Of a stretch of DNA of 64,000 nt, positions 43,398 through 51,472 are shown in pieces (position 1 is the first letter of the stretch; every line of letters begins with the position of its first letter). The notes beneath the pieces are model-generated. The model made no database searches. It was not told the DNA's origin and saw only the letters and a list, made by a program, of their open reading frames with translations. Source of the DNA: Halonotius aquaticus (lineage in GTDB: Archaea > Halobacteriota > Halobacteria > Halobacteriales > Haloferacaceae); NCBI RefSeq assembly GCF_003605575.1, contig NZ_QKNY01000018.1, forward strand, positions 310,001-374,000, given 5' to 3'. The position numbers were made by a program, and so were the translations under genes.

Positions 43398-43471
43398 CTG
43401 TCGTTCGGATACACGATGCGAGGGAAGGGATTCGAACTACGGTCGCTCGCTTCGCTCTCTAGTTCGAATCC
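43398..43471. repeat. Copy 2 of the tRNA-Leu 3' end with a 12-bp palindrome
   Basis: The run gcgagggaagggattcgaac (43419-43438) is identical to the tRNA 3' end. GGATTCGAACTA (43428-43439) pairs perfectly with TAGTTCGAATCC (43460-43471) around a 20-base loop. It sits about 93-100 nt from the other copies. Confidence 0.6.
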
Positions 43472-43510
43472 AGACCGATTTCAGCCCTCGCTGTCGCTCG
43501 GGCATGAAAT

Positions 43511-43594
43511 GCGAGGGAAGGGATTCGAACCCTCGGACCCCTACGGGAGCGGGTCTTAAGCCCGCCGCTTTTGGCCTAGCTCAGCCACCCTCGC
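43511..43594 (-). tRNA. tRNA-Leu (TAA)
   Basis: Read on the minus strand: acceptor GCGAGGG with CCCTCGC, D arm TGGCTGAGCTAGGCC, anticodon loop CTTAAGA giving anticodon TAA, a long variable arm (class II, CTCCCGTAGGGGT) as in tRNA-Leu, and T arm GAGGGTTCGAATCCC. The 84-nt size and both class II marks agree. CCA is not encoded. Two degraded copies of its 3' part lie downstream. Confidence 0.92.
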
Positions 43595-43642
43595 GCGTCT
43601 ATCCGTTCTCCGATCGGACAAAAGTCGGTTTCGGTTGGTGCC

Positions 43643-43981
43643 CTACCAATCGACGCTGAGCGTGCCATCGCCGTGAGGATCAGGTGCGATCTCGATATCC
43701 TGCTCGCGGTCGATGATGTGAATCACACCGCGATCCTTCTTTGCCGGACAGAGTTCGGCGGCCCGAATATTCTCCTCGAGGTCGGATTCATCGAGAAAGT
43801 ACGCTCGCGGGGAGGCAACACCGGTTTCGAGATCGAGTTCCCAGTTGTCGGAGGCCTCCGCACACCGACCCGCGCCAAAGCATTTGTTGGCCTCGAAGAT
43901 GATCTTGTATGGCTTTTCCTCGATCGGCGGGGCATCCTCAACGGTACCCACCTCACTTGGGTTGGGGCGATCGTCACTCAT
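43643..43981 (-). CDS. Ferredoxin, probably 3Fe-4S type
   Basis: 112 residues. The cysteines are C34, C40 (CFGAGRC) and C78 (LCPAK), three ligands in the arrangement of small 3Fe-4S ferredoxins (an alternative is a 4Fe-4S cluster with a missing ligand). The protein is acidic, and its final part DIEIAPDPHGDGTLSVDW is divergent. It may serve a monooxygenase or P450, but no such gene is in the window. Confidence 0.75.
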   Translation of the reverse strand: MSDDRPNPSEVGTVEDAPPIEEKPYKIIFEANKCFGAGRCAEASDNWELDLETGVASPRAYFLDESDLEENIRAAELCPAKKDRGVIHIIDREQDIEIAPDPHGDGTLSVDW

Positions 43982-44064
43982 AGCCCGGCATTACAACTGC
44001 GGGATCTTTCGTGTGTTGGTTTACTGGGCCACAGCGGGATGTTTTTGTCTTCGACGGCTGAACC

Positions 44065-45150
44065 ATGTCTATGTCCCAACAGATGACGACGTTCGGCGAG
44101 TGGCCCCTGAAACGGCTGATGACGGAGGTCTGTGGCTCCGGGCATAAATCCGCCGACGATCTCACCCGCGAGCAAGCCCTCGAAGCCTTCGAGCGGATCA
44201 TCGCCGGCGAACCCGATCCGACGACGCTGGGGGCGTTCTGGCTGGCCAACCGCTGGAAGCGCAACACCCCGACCGAGTTGGCGGCCTACACCGACCTGAT
44301 GTGTGAACACGTCGACACCGCCGCGCCGGACTGCGACCCCGTCGACTGCGGGGCCAACTACGACGGCAAGGGCCGGTCGGCGATCCTCGGTGTCGGCGCG
44401 GGTGTCGTCGCCGCCGCCGCCGGCACCCCGGTCGTCGTCCACTCCGGCGACCGCGTCCCGACACAGAAACAGGACGCCTACAAACACGTTCTCGACGAAC
44501 TCGGCGTCCCGACCGAGTTGAGTCCCCAAACGTCCGCCAAGATGGTCGATGCGACCGGGTTTGGATTCTACTACCAGCCCGCGTTCAATCCCACCATCGA
44601 CGAGCTATTCGACCGCCGCGATCAGATGGGCGTCCGCACCTTCGTCAACACCATCGAGACGCTGGCCAACCCAGCCGACGCCGACGTGCATCTGGGCTCA
44701 TTTTACCATCTCGCGTTTGCGAAAAAGGTCGTCGAGACGTTTCAGGAAAGCGAGCACCACACCCTCGACCGCGTGCTCATGTTCCAGGGGATGGAAGGCT
44801 ACGACGATATCCGCCCCGGGCTGACAAAGGTCGCCGAATGGACTGCAGGCGATGATGATGACGCGGAGCGCTTCGATGATTTCGGGATCGAAACCGCCGA
44901 CTACGGGATGAACTTCGACAGCGAGGATCTCCACGTCGACGACGTCGCCGCCGACTCCGCGGCGATCACCGAGGCGGTGGTGGCCGGCGAGCGCGACGAT
45001 CAGTTCGCGGATGCGATCGCACTCAACGCAGCTCTCCGGATCTATGCGCGCGAGGATGTCGACTCCCTCGATGCAGGACTGACCGCCGCCCGCGAGGCCA
45101 TCGCCGACGGGAGTGCAGCCGCCGTTCTCGACGACCTCCGCGAGTTCTAA
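44065..45150 (+). CDS. TrpD-like anthranilate phosphoribosyltransferase family (TrpD2)
   Basis: 361 residues with the fold of the phosphoribosyltransferase, but the PRPP loop reads differently: in place of KHGNRSVSSKSGSADVLEALG the sequence has HSGDRVPTQKQDAYKHVLDELG. Such members (TrpD2/YbiB) do not make tryptophan, and bind nucleic acid in the case of YbiB. No trp gene is adjacent. The start MSMSQQM gives several in-frame ATGs (44065, 44071), and the first is taken. Confidence 0.8.
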   Translation: MSMSQQMTTFGEWPLKRLMTEVCGSGHKSADDLTREQALEAFERIIAGEPDPTTLGAFWLANRWKRNTPTELAAYTDLMCEHVDTAAPDCDPVDCGANYDGKGRSAILGVGAGVVAAAAGTPVVVHSGDRVPTQKQDAYKHVLDELGVPTELSPQTSAKMVDATGFGFYYQPAFNPTIDELFDRRDQMGVRTFVNTIETLANPADADVHLGSFYHLAFAKKVVETFQESEHHTLDRVLMFQGMEGYDDIRPGLTKVAEWTAGDDDDAERFDDFGIETADYGMNFDSEDLHVDDVAADSAAITEAVVAGERDDQFADAIALNAALRIYAREDVDSLDAGLTAAREAIADGSAAAVLDDLREF

Positions 45151-45168
45151 GCGCCGATCGGCCGCCGG

Positions 45169-46791
45169 TTAGCTATCCTGCCGCAACAACACGACCATCG
45201 AAAGCCCCGACACCACCAGCAGCAACAGCGACGGGACGACGGCGTACTGATAGAAAGCGTTCTCCTGGGCCCGCCAGATCACGGTCACCAGCGTCTCAAA
45301 TCCCGTCGGCCGCAAGATTAGCGTTGCCGGGAGCTCCTTCATCGTCGTCAGGAACACGAGCGCGCCGCCGGCGACAATGCCAGGCGTGACCAGCGGCAGC
45401 GTGACCGTCCGAAACGCCCGCAGCGGCGTCTCCCCGAGCGTTCGGGCAGCCTCGACAAGCTTGGGGTCGACCTGTAGCGTCGAGGTGCGGATCGAGCCGA
45501 CGGCCTGCGGCATAAATCGGACAACGTAGGCAAAGATCAACAGCGGCACGGTCTGGTAGATCGCCGGGAGGAGGGGCAGATCGAGGCCGTCAAACCCAGT
45601 CGCAAAGAAGACCAACGCCAAGCCGAGGACGATCCCCGGGACAGCAAAGCCGACGTAGGTCGCCCGTTCGAAGACCCGCGCCGCGAGTGAATCATGTCTG
45701 GCCGCGAGGTAAGCGACCGGGACGGAGGCGGCGACGGCGACGAGGGCGGCGGCGGCGGCGACACCGATGGAGTTTGTGACTGTCGACAACTGGAGGGCTA
45801 ACGACGGCCGGGCAGTCAGATCCGCGGTCACAAACCACAGCCCAAGGATCCACAGCGGGACAAGCAGTGCCAACCCTGCGACCGCCGCCGGCAACAGGGT
45901 CGCCGGCCACCGCCAGACGCCAAGCGATATCAGCGGCTCCTCGCCGGCCGTCCCGACGCCGTCGCCGTGGCCGCCGCCATCAGCCCGAAGCCGGGATTCG
46001 ATGGCGAGAATCACGAGCACAATCCCCAGCAGTTGTAACGAAAGCAGCGACGCATAGTCCTGGCCGAAAGAATCCAACTCCACGAAGATCTGCCGGGTAA
46101 ACACCGGCAGTCGCATGATGACCGGCGTACCGAAATCCGAGACAGCATACAGCGCGGCCAGCAGCGCGCCGGCGGCGATCGACGGACGGACGTGCGGCAG
46201 CGTCACCCGACGAAACGCCTGCCAGCGACCGTGATTCAGCGTCCGGGCAGCCTCAAGCAGCGTCGAATCAAACGACAACAACCCGGCGCGAGCGGTGAGA
46301 TAGACGTACGGATAGGTATACAGCGTGATCACCAGTATCGAGCCCGGAAGCCCATAGATCTCCGGGAGGCGGTCGATCCCAAGCGGTTGGAGGATCGCCT
46401 GGAACTCCCCGCGGGGGCCAAACGCCGAGACAAACGTGAACGCGCCGATGTAGCTCGGCACCACAAGCGGGAGGGCGACGACAACCGACCAAAACCGCCG
46501 GAAGGGAAGATCAGTTTGGACGGTCAGCCACGCCAGCGGCACGCCGATCAAAATCGACAGCCCGGTCACCCCGCCCATCAGCAACAGCGTGTTGAGCAAC
46601 ACGTCGGCGGTCGCCGGACGCGCAAGGAGATCCCACGCTCGGTCGGGCGCAACGCGGATCGCCTCAAGTACCAGCCACGTCAGCGGCACCAACAGCGTCG
46701 CCGCGATCGCGCCGGCCAACAGCGTGAGCCCGACTGATCGGTCACCACTGCCGTCGGCGATGGCACGAAGTCGGTCGATGGGTGAGGTCAT
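45169..46791 (-). CDS. Ferric iron ABC transporter permease (two fused domains)
   Basis: 540 residues with about 12 membrane helices. Two permease units each carry the EAA loop that meets the ATPase: EAARTLNHGRWQAF (about 216-229) and EAARTLGETPLRAF (about 463-476). This double design fits FbpB/SfuB-type iron permeases. The start MTSPIDRLRAIADGS lies 95 nt from an iron-box operator, in a divergent promoter with the oxidoreductase pair. The matching binding protein is at 54 kb and no ATPase gene is in the window. Confidence 0.87.
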   Translation of the reverse strand: MTSPIDRLRAIADGSGDRSVGLTLLAGAIAATLLVPLTWLVLEAIRVAPDRAWDLLARPATADVLLNTLLLMGGVTGLSILIGVPLAWLTVQTDLPFRRFWSVVVALPLVVPSYIGAFTFVSAFGPRGEFQAILQPLGIDRLPEIYGLPGSILVITLYTYPYVYLTARAGLLSFDSTLLEAARTLNHGRWQAFRRVTLPHVRPSIAAGALLAALYAVSDFGTPVIMRLPVFTRQIFVELDSFGQDYASLLSLQLLGIVLVILAIESRLRADGGGHGDGVGTAGEEPLISLGVWRWPATLLPAAVAGLALLVPLWILGLWFVTADLTARPSLALQLSTVTNSIGVAAAAALVAVAASVPVAYLAARHDSLAARVFERATYVGFAVPGIVLGLALVFFATGFDGLDLPLLPAIYQTVPLLIFAYVVRFMPQAVGSIRTSTLQVDPKLVEAARTLGETPLRAFRTVTLPLVTPGIVAGGALVFLTTMKELPATLILRPTGFETLVTVIWRAQENAFYQYAVVPSLLLLVVSGLSMVVLLRQDS

Positions 46792-46885
46792 CGGTAGAGG
46801 AGACGGTAGGTGAGCGAAACAGTTCCGAGGGGACAACGGTATCGGTTCCGTTCTGTCGGCGGTCGGATTCCAACGGATATAAGGT

Positions 46886-46899
46886 TTAGGTTTACCTAA
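46886..46899. promoter_or_regulatory. Iron-box operator A
   Basis: TTAGGT-TT-ACCTAA lies between the TATA-like ggatataagg and the ATG of the oxidoreductase gene, so a repressor here would block the start. It could also serve the divergent permease 95 nt away. Confidence 0.6.
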
Positions 46900-46906
46900 T
46901 CCGCCC

Positions 46907-47443
46907 ATGGAACTGACCCGACGCGATGCTGCTGCCGCGCTCGCTGCCCTCGGGGCCGGCGGCGTCGCAGCCGTCGCTGTCGGTCGCACCGACGACAACG
47001 CTGGCCAGCAGGCCGACGATATCGACGAGGCGGCGATCCGGACGACGATGGTCGCCGCCGCCGAGGTCGTCTATCCGAATGCCGTCTCCGGGGTCGACGA
47101 GTTTGTCAACGCCTTCCTCGACAGTCGACTGGCCGGCGATCGCCACGCCGCCGCCGTCAACAATGCGGTCGCCGCCCTCAACGACCGCGCCAACTCGTGG
47201 TACGACGACCGGTTTGCCGATCTCGATGCCGACACGCGTGATGCAGTGCTCCGGGAGATGGCGGTCGACACGGCTGAACCGCGCCGGGAGGGAGCGACCC
47301 GGGAGACGGTGCGATACTACGTCGTCAACGAACTCCTGTTGGCGCTTTACAGCTCGCCGACCGGCGGCGAGTTGGTCGGCATCGAAAACCCACAGGGGTA
47401 CGCCGGCGGGATCGGCAGCTACCAACGGGGGCCGACACCGTGA
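46907..47443 (+). CDS. Gluconate 2-dehydrogenase subunit 3-like protein (Tat)
   Basis: 178 residues. MELTRRDAAAALAALGAGGVAAVAVG is a Tat-type signal with a short hydrophobic run, and no lipobox follows. The rest (about 40-178, TTMVAAAEVVYPNAVSGVDEF) is the small subunit fold found in bacterial gluconate 2-dehydrogenase complexes. It overlaps the next gene by 4 nt, so the two are coupled. The acceptor sugar is unknown. Confidence 0.8.
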   Translation: MELTRRDAAAALAALGAGGVAAVAVGRTDDNAGQQADDIDEAAIRTTMVAAAEVVYPNAVSGVDEFVNAFLDSRLAGDRHAAAVNNAVAALNDRANSWYDDRFADLDADTRDAVLREMAVDTAEPRREGATRETVRYYVVNELLLALYSSPTGGELVGIENPQGYAGGIGSYQRGPTP

Positions 47444-49065
47444 GCGGGCGACCACCAGCCGAAGACATCGAAAACAGCGCGGGCGCGACTGACCGCACGC
47501 CCGTCGACAACGCCGACGTGTGTGTCGTCGGCGCGGGGCCGGCGGGCGCGCTCGTCGCCGACCGCTTAGCTGATGCCGGCCACGAGGTGGTCGTTCTCGA
47601 AGCCGGGCCGCGGTTCGATTTTGACGACCGACTCGCCCGCCAGGAGAAGGCGATCCGGCCCACCTACGACCGCCCCGACGTGTGGGACAGCGATCCCGAA
47701 CGCGACGCCCACTCGAATTCGGGTGAATGGATCTACCCACTCAACCACGCCCGGGCGAAGGGCGTCGGCGGCTCGACGCTGCACTGGCAGGGGATGGTGA
47801 TGCGGCTCCACGAGGCTGATTTCAACTCGAAGAGCGAACGGGGTGTCGGTGCTGATTGGCCAATCGACTACAGCGACCTCCGATCGTACTATCTCGCCGC
47901 CGAGCGTGCGATCGGCGTCGCCGGCGGCGACAACCCCTTCGCGCCGCCACGCGAGGAGCCCCGCCCCATGCCGGCGTTTGAGCCCTCCTACAGCGACAGC
48001 CTGTTCGCGGAGGCTTGCGACGAACTCGAAATCGCCATGCATCCGGTGCCGAACGCGCGAAACTCCGAGCCCTATGACGGCCGGAGCAGCTGTGTCGGCT
48101 ACGGTACCTGCCAGCCGGTCTGTCCATCGGGGGCGAAATACGACGGCACCGTGCATATCGAGTCAGCCGAAGACAAAGGGGCGACTGTCATCGACCGTGC
48201 CGCCGTCCAGCGGCTCGATCACGACGCCGACCGAATCACCGCCGCAACCTACGCGACGCCGGACGGCGAGCATCGACAGGAGGCTGATGCCTTCGTCCTC
48301 GCGGCTGGTGGGGTCGAGATCCCGCGGCTGCTCCTGCTCTCGGAATCCGACCAATACCCCGATGGCCTCGCCAACTCCAGCGGTGCGGTCGGCCGGTTTT
48401 TCATGGATCACCTCTTTGCGGGGATGGGTGGCACGCTCGATGAGCCGACCCGACAGAACCACATCGGCTTTCTCACCAGCGAGAGCCACCAGTTCTACCA
48501 CGAGGCCGACGACAAGTTTGCACCATTTAAACTCGAATTTTTCAATTATGCTGGCCCCTCACCGGTCGAGATGGCGCTCACAGGCGACGACTGGGGTGAC
48601 GACCTACTGGAGCGGCTGCAGGACGGCTACGGCACCCACATTGCCATGGGCGGGTTGGTCGAGCAATTGCCGCGTGAGGACAGCTACATCGGCCTCGACG
48701 AGTCGACGACCGATAATCACGGTAATCCGGTGCCGGATGTCCACTGGAACGTCGGCGACCGGGCCTTACGAACCATCGAGCGCGCAAACGAGATCCAGCG
48801 GTCGATTCTCGACGAACTGGGCGTCGAGATCGAATGGACAGCCGGCCCCGACAGCACCGGGCCAGCCTACCACCACATGGGGACGACCCGAATGAGCGAC
48901 GATCCGGCCGACGGCGTCGTCGACGCCGACTGTCGCACCCACGATCTCGATAACTGCTGGATCGCTTCTAGCTCCGTGTTTCCGACCGGCGGCGCGATGA
49001 ACCCCACGCTGACGATCGCCGCTCTCGCGCTCCGCGTTGCCGATGCGGTCGATACGGCGGTGTGA
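47440..49065 (+). CDS. GMC-family oxidoreductase (gluconate dehydrogenase large subunit-like)
   Basis: 541 residues of a flavoprotein that oxidises alcohols or sugars. The FAD motif VVGAGPAGALVADRL is at 29-43, a GGSTLHWQGM segment follows (about 110), and a cysteine-rich insert (SSCVGYGTCQPVCPSGAKYD) replaces the usual region. The C-terminal GMC domain has the active-site His in HHMGTTRM and Asn in GAMNPTLTI. It has no own signal peptide and probably hitchhikes with the small Tat partner encoded upstream. Its GTG start overlaps that gene. Confidence 0.88.
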   Translation: MSGRPPAEDIENSAGATDRTPVDNADVCVVGAGPAGALVADRLADAGHEVVVLEAGPRFDFDDRLARQEKAIRPTYDRPDVWDSDPERDAHSNSGEWIYPLNHARAKGVGGSTLHWQGMVMRLHEADFNSKSERGVGADWPIDYSDLRSYYLAAERAIGVAGGDNPFAPPREEPRPMPAFEPSYSDSLFAEACDELEIAMHPVPNARNSEPYDGRSSCVGYGTCQPVCPSGAKYDGTVHIESAEDKGATVIDRAAVQRLDHDADRITAATYATPDGEHRQEADAFVLAAGGVEIPRLLLLSESDQYPDGLANSSGAVGRFFMDHLFAGMGGTLDEPTRQNHIGFLTSESHQFYHEADDKFAPFKLEFFNYAGPSPVEMALTGDDWGDDLLERLQDGYGTHIAMGGLVEQLPREDSYIGLDESTTDNHGNPVPDVHWNVGDRALRTIERANEIQRSILDELGVEIEWTAGPDSTGPAYHHMGTTRMSDDPADGVVDADCRTHDLDNCWIASSSVFPTGGAMNPTLTIAALALRVADAVDTAV

Positions 49066-49081
49066 CAGCCGAACTATCCTA

Positions 49082-49099
49082 TTTTAGGTAAACCTAAAA
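49082..49099. promoter_or_regulatory. Iron-box operator B
   Basis: TTTTAGGT-AA-ACCTAAAA, a perfect 8-bp inverted repeat, sits directly before the TATA-like agtataaac (49100-49108), 32 nt before the glycosyltransferase ATG. Binding would hide the promoter. Confidence 0.75.
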
Positions 49100-49130
49100 G
49101 TATAAACCGGAGCGGCCAAAACGGCAGGTA

Positions 49131-49907
49131 ATGAGTCACGGACTGCAGCACGAGGCCGACACGGAACCGCGGACAAACGGGGCTGAACACGCCGACGCGA
49201 GCGTCGAGGGTGACAACACGGAGACAGACCGGTTCACATTCGACGACCTAAGCGTCGTGATGGGCACCTACAACGAGGAGGCCGCCATCAGCACTGTTCT
49301 CGACGACATCGAGCGCGTCACCGACGGCAAGGCCGAGGTCGTCTGCGTTGACGGCTCCTCGGATCGCACGCCCGAGATCGCCCGCGAGCACGGCGCACGC
49401 GTCATCGAACAGGAGCCACAGGGGTACGGCGTCGCCGTCAGCGCGGCGATCCACGCCGCCGACCGGCCGGTTGTCGTCACCACCGACTGCGACGACACCT
49501 ATCCGATGGAACAGCTTCCCGAGTTCCTCGACGAGATCAACGACGGCGCGGATGTTGTCAGCGGCGACCGACTCTACCACGGTGCGGAAGCGATGCCGGG
49601 TTTCAACCGGTTTGGCAATCAGGCCTTCGCCGCGATTGCGAGCGTCCTGATGGGCGAGCGCGTCCACGACACGACGACCGGAATGCGCGCCTACCGGAAG
49701 GAGGTCATCGACTCCATCGAGTGGACCGAGAACACGGGGCTCTCAGCAGAACTCCTCATTCGCCCGCTCATGCGGGGCTACGAGGTTCGCGAGGCACCGA
49801 TCAGCTACGCCGAGCGCGCCGGCGAAACAAAGCTTGATCCGATTCAGGGCGGCGCGGAGATCGCAAAGTCGATCCTGAAGGTTGGTCTCGAAGAGCGGTT
49901 CCGATAG
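49131..49907 (+). CDS. Glycosyltransferase family 2 (dolichyl-phosphate sugar transferase-like)
   Basis: 258 residues. A 35-residue acidic N terminus is followed by a GT-A fold: VVMGTYNEEAAISTVLDDI (about 42-60), DXD-like DCDDTYPMEQ (about 122-131), and a QGYGVAVSAAI segment (about 102-112). This pattern fits enzymes that load a sugar on dolichyl phosphate for protein N-glycosylation. There is no membrane anchor. Its promoter carries the best iron box of the window. Confidence 0.85.
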   Translation: MSHGLQHEADTEPRTNGAEHADASVEGDNTETDRFTFDDLSVVMGTYNEEAAISTVLDDIERVTDGKAEVVCVDGSSDRTPEIAREHGARVIEQEPQGYGVAVSAAIHAADRPVVVTTDCDDTYPMEQLPEFLDEINDGADVVSGDRLYHGAEAMPGFNRFGNQAFAAIASVLMGERVHDTTTGMRAYRKEVIDSIEWTENTGLSAELLIRPLMRGYEVREAPISYAERAGETKLDPIQGGAEIAKSILKVGLEERFR

Positions 49908-49927
49908 TTCACGCCTGCTGTGACAAC

Positions 49928-51415
49928 TTAGCCGCGATGGACGATGGCGATATCGCAGTCGAGTTCTTTGAGCTGTTCGAACGTCGGCGCATCAATGATC
50001 CGGGAGACGACGGTACGGTCGGTGCTTGAGCCGAGGATCGTGAGATCGTAGTTGTCGGCGTGTACTGAGAGAAACGACTCCAGTGGGCTAGTTGTGACGC
50101 GTGTTTCGATGGCTCGTTCGAAGGGTTCGACCAGATCGGCGACCATCGCCTCGGCGGTACGGCGGTCACCCTCGCTGTCGATGCTGTGACAGACCGAGAC
50201 GTAGCTCATCTCACCGGCGAGTCGTTCGGCGAAATCCAACATCGCGTGGGCCACCTCGCCGTAGTGTTTGATCGGGACGAGGAGCCGCCGCCAGCTCGTC
50301 CGCTCGCCGTTGCTCCGAAGCACCACCACATCAAGGGTCGAATCAAACAGACCCCTGATGAACCGCGTCAACTCGCCGTCGGCGGTCTGGTAGGGCGTGA
50401 CCACGAGATCGCAGTTCGTCTCGGTGGCGGCTTCGACGGCGATCCGAGCATCGTCGGGCTCGCCGGCAACGACAACGACCTCACAGGGGATATCGAAGCG
50501 GTCGCGGAGGGACTCGGCGTGGGATTCGAGCGATTCGGCTGTCTCGCGGGCTGCTGCCGGAAGATCGGCGGCGGCAGTCGAGACCCGTCCGTCGGCAGCC
50601 GAACCGGTCGCCGCACCCCCGGTCGGTGTCACTCGCCGGAGTTCCGCCCCGCCGTCGGTATCAACGGCGTCGTCGGTCGCGTGTTCTCCATCGTTGACGA
50701 CGCCAAAGAGGACGAGCTTCCCGGTTTCGTGGGCGGCGGCGAGCTGTGCGCCGAAGGTGGCGACGGTGTCGGCTGTCTCGCCGCGCATCGGGACGAGCAC
50801 CTGATCGTCGGCGTGGGTGGTCTGGTAGAGGTAGTCGGCGCGCTGTTCGTAGATCTCCCGCCGCCAGACGACAAAGACGCCGACGACGATCAGCGAGGAG
50901 GCGAAGACGCTCACGACGTAGACGAACTGGGTGACCCCTGAGACGAGCACCAGCAACGCCGTCGAAAACGCCTGTGACTCCTCTAAGTCAAGCGCCCAGG
51001 TCACGATCCCGGTCAACAACACGCCGAAGGCGGCCGCCCCCGGGTTGATCTGGAACGTCTCAGGCGGTACCCGATACCAGTACCGCGCGCTGACGGCGAG
51101 GGCGACCCAGCCACAGACCGCACCCATCGTCATCCCGCCGACAAACCGCCGCGGCGAGGCGTACTGCGATTCGGGCTCACGAAACAGCGTGAACGCGCCT
51201 GAAACCAACGGGGGAAACAGCAGGAACGGAAGTAGGTCGATCGTGTTGGCGAGCCACGTCACCAGCCCGATCAACAGCGGCACGACCAACAGCAGCGAAA
51301 AATGGATGAAGTTCCGGGTATCCTCAAGCCAACTGCGGAAATCACGTCGCTTTCGGCGAACGAGTCGCAGAAGCCGGCGAAAAGCCGTTCGGAGCCGGAG
51401 CCCAAGCGACGACAT
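49928..51415 (-). CDS. HPP membrane protein with UspA-like domains
   Basis: 495 residues. Residues 1-45 are basic and cytoplasmic, about 40-190 form the four HPP-type membrane helices (FIHFSLLLVVPLLIGLVTWL, FLLFPPLVSGAF), followed by a long cytoplasmic part with two adenine-nucleotide-alpha-hydrolase-like (UspA) folds: the first around 205-360 and the second around 365-495, ending TILGSSTDRTVVSRI. It is the last gene of a leftward set that begins with the iron-binding protein. The transported or sensed molecule is unknown. Confidence 0.8.
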   Translation of the reverse strand: MSSLGLRLRTAFRRLLRLVRRKRRDFRSWLEDTRNFIHFSLLLVVPLLIGLVTWLANTIDLLPFLLFPPLVSGAFTLFREPESQYASPRRFVGGMTMGAVCGWVALAVSARYWYRVPPETFQINPGAAAFGVLLTGIVTWALDLEESQAFSTALLVLVSGVTQFVYVVSVFASSLIVVGVFVVWRREIYEQRADYLYQTTHADDQVLVPMRGETADTVATFGAQLAAAHETGKLVLFGVVNDGEHATDDAVDTDGGAELRRVTPTGGAATGSAADGRVSTAAADLPAAARETAESLESHAESLRDRFDIPCEVVVVAGEPDDARIAVEAATETNCDLVVTPYQTADGELTRFIRGLFDSTLDVVVLRSNGERTSWRRLLVPIKHYGEVAHAMLDFAERLAGEMSYVSVCHSIDSEGDRRTAEAMVADLVEPFERAIETRVTTSPLESFLSVHADNYDLTILGSSTDRTVVSRIIDAPTFEQLKELDCDIAIVHRG

Positions 51416-51472
51416 AGCCACGGAGAGGGACGGTATCGACAAAAAGCCACGCCTCAGTGGCGGCGACACCGC

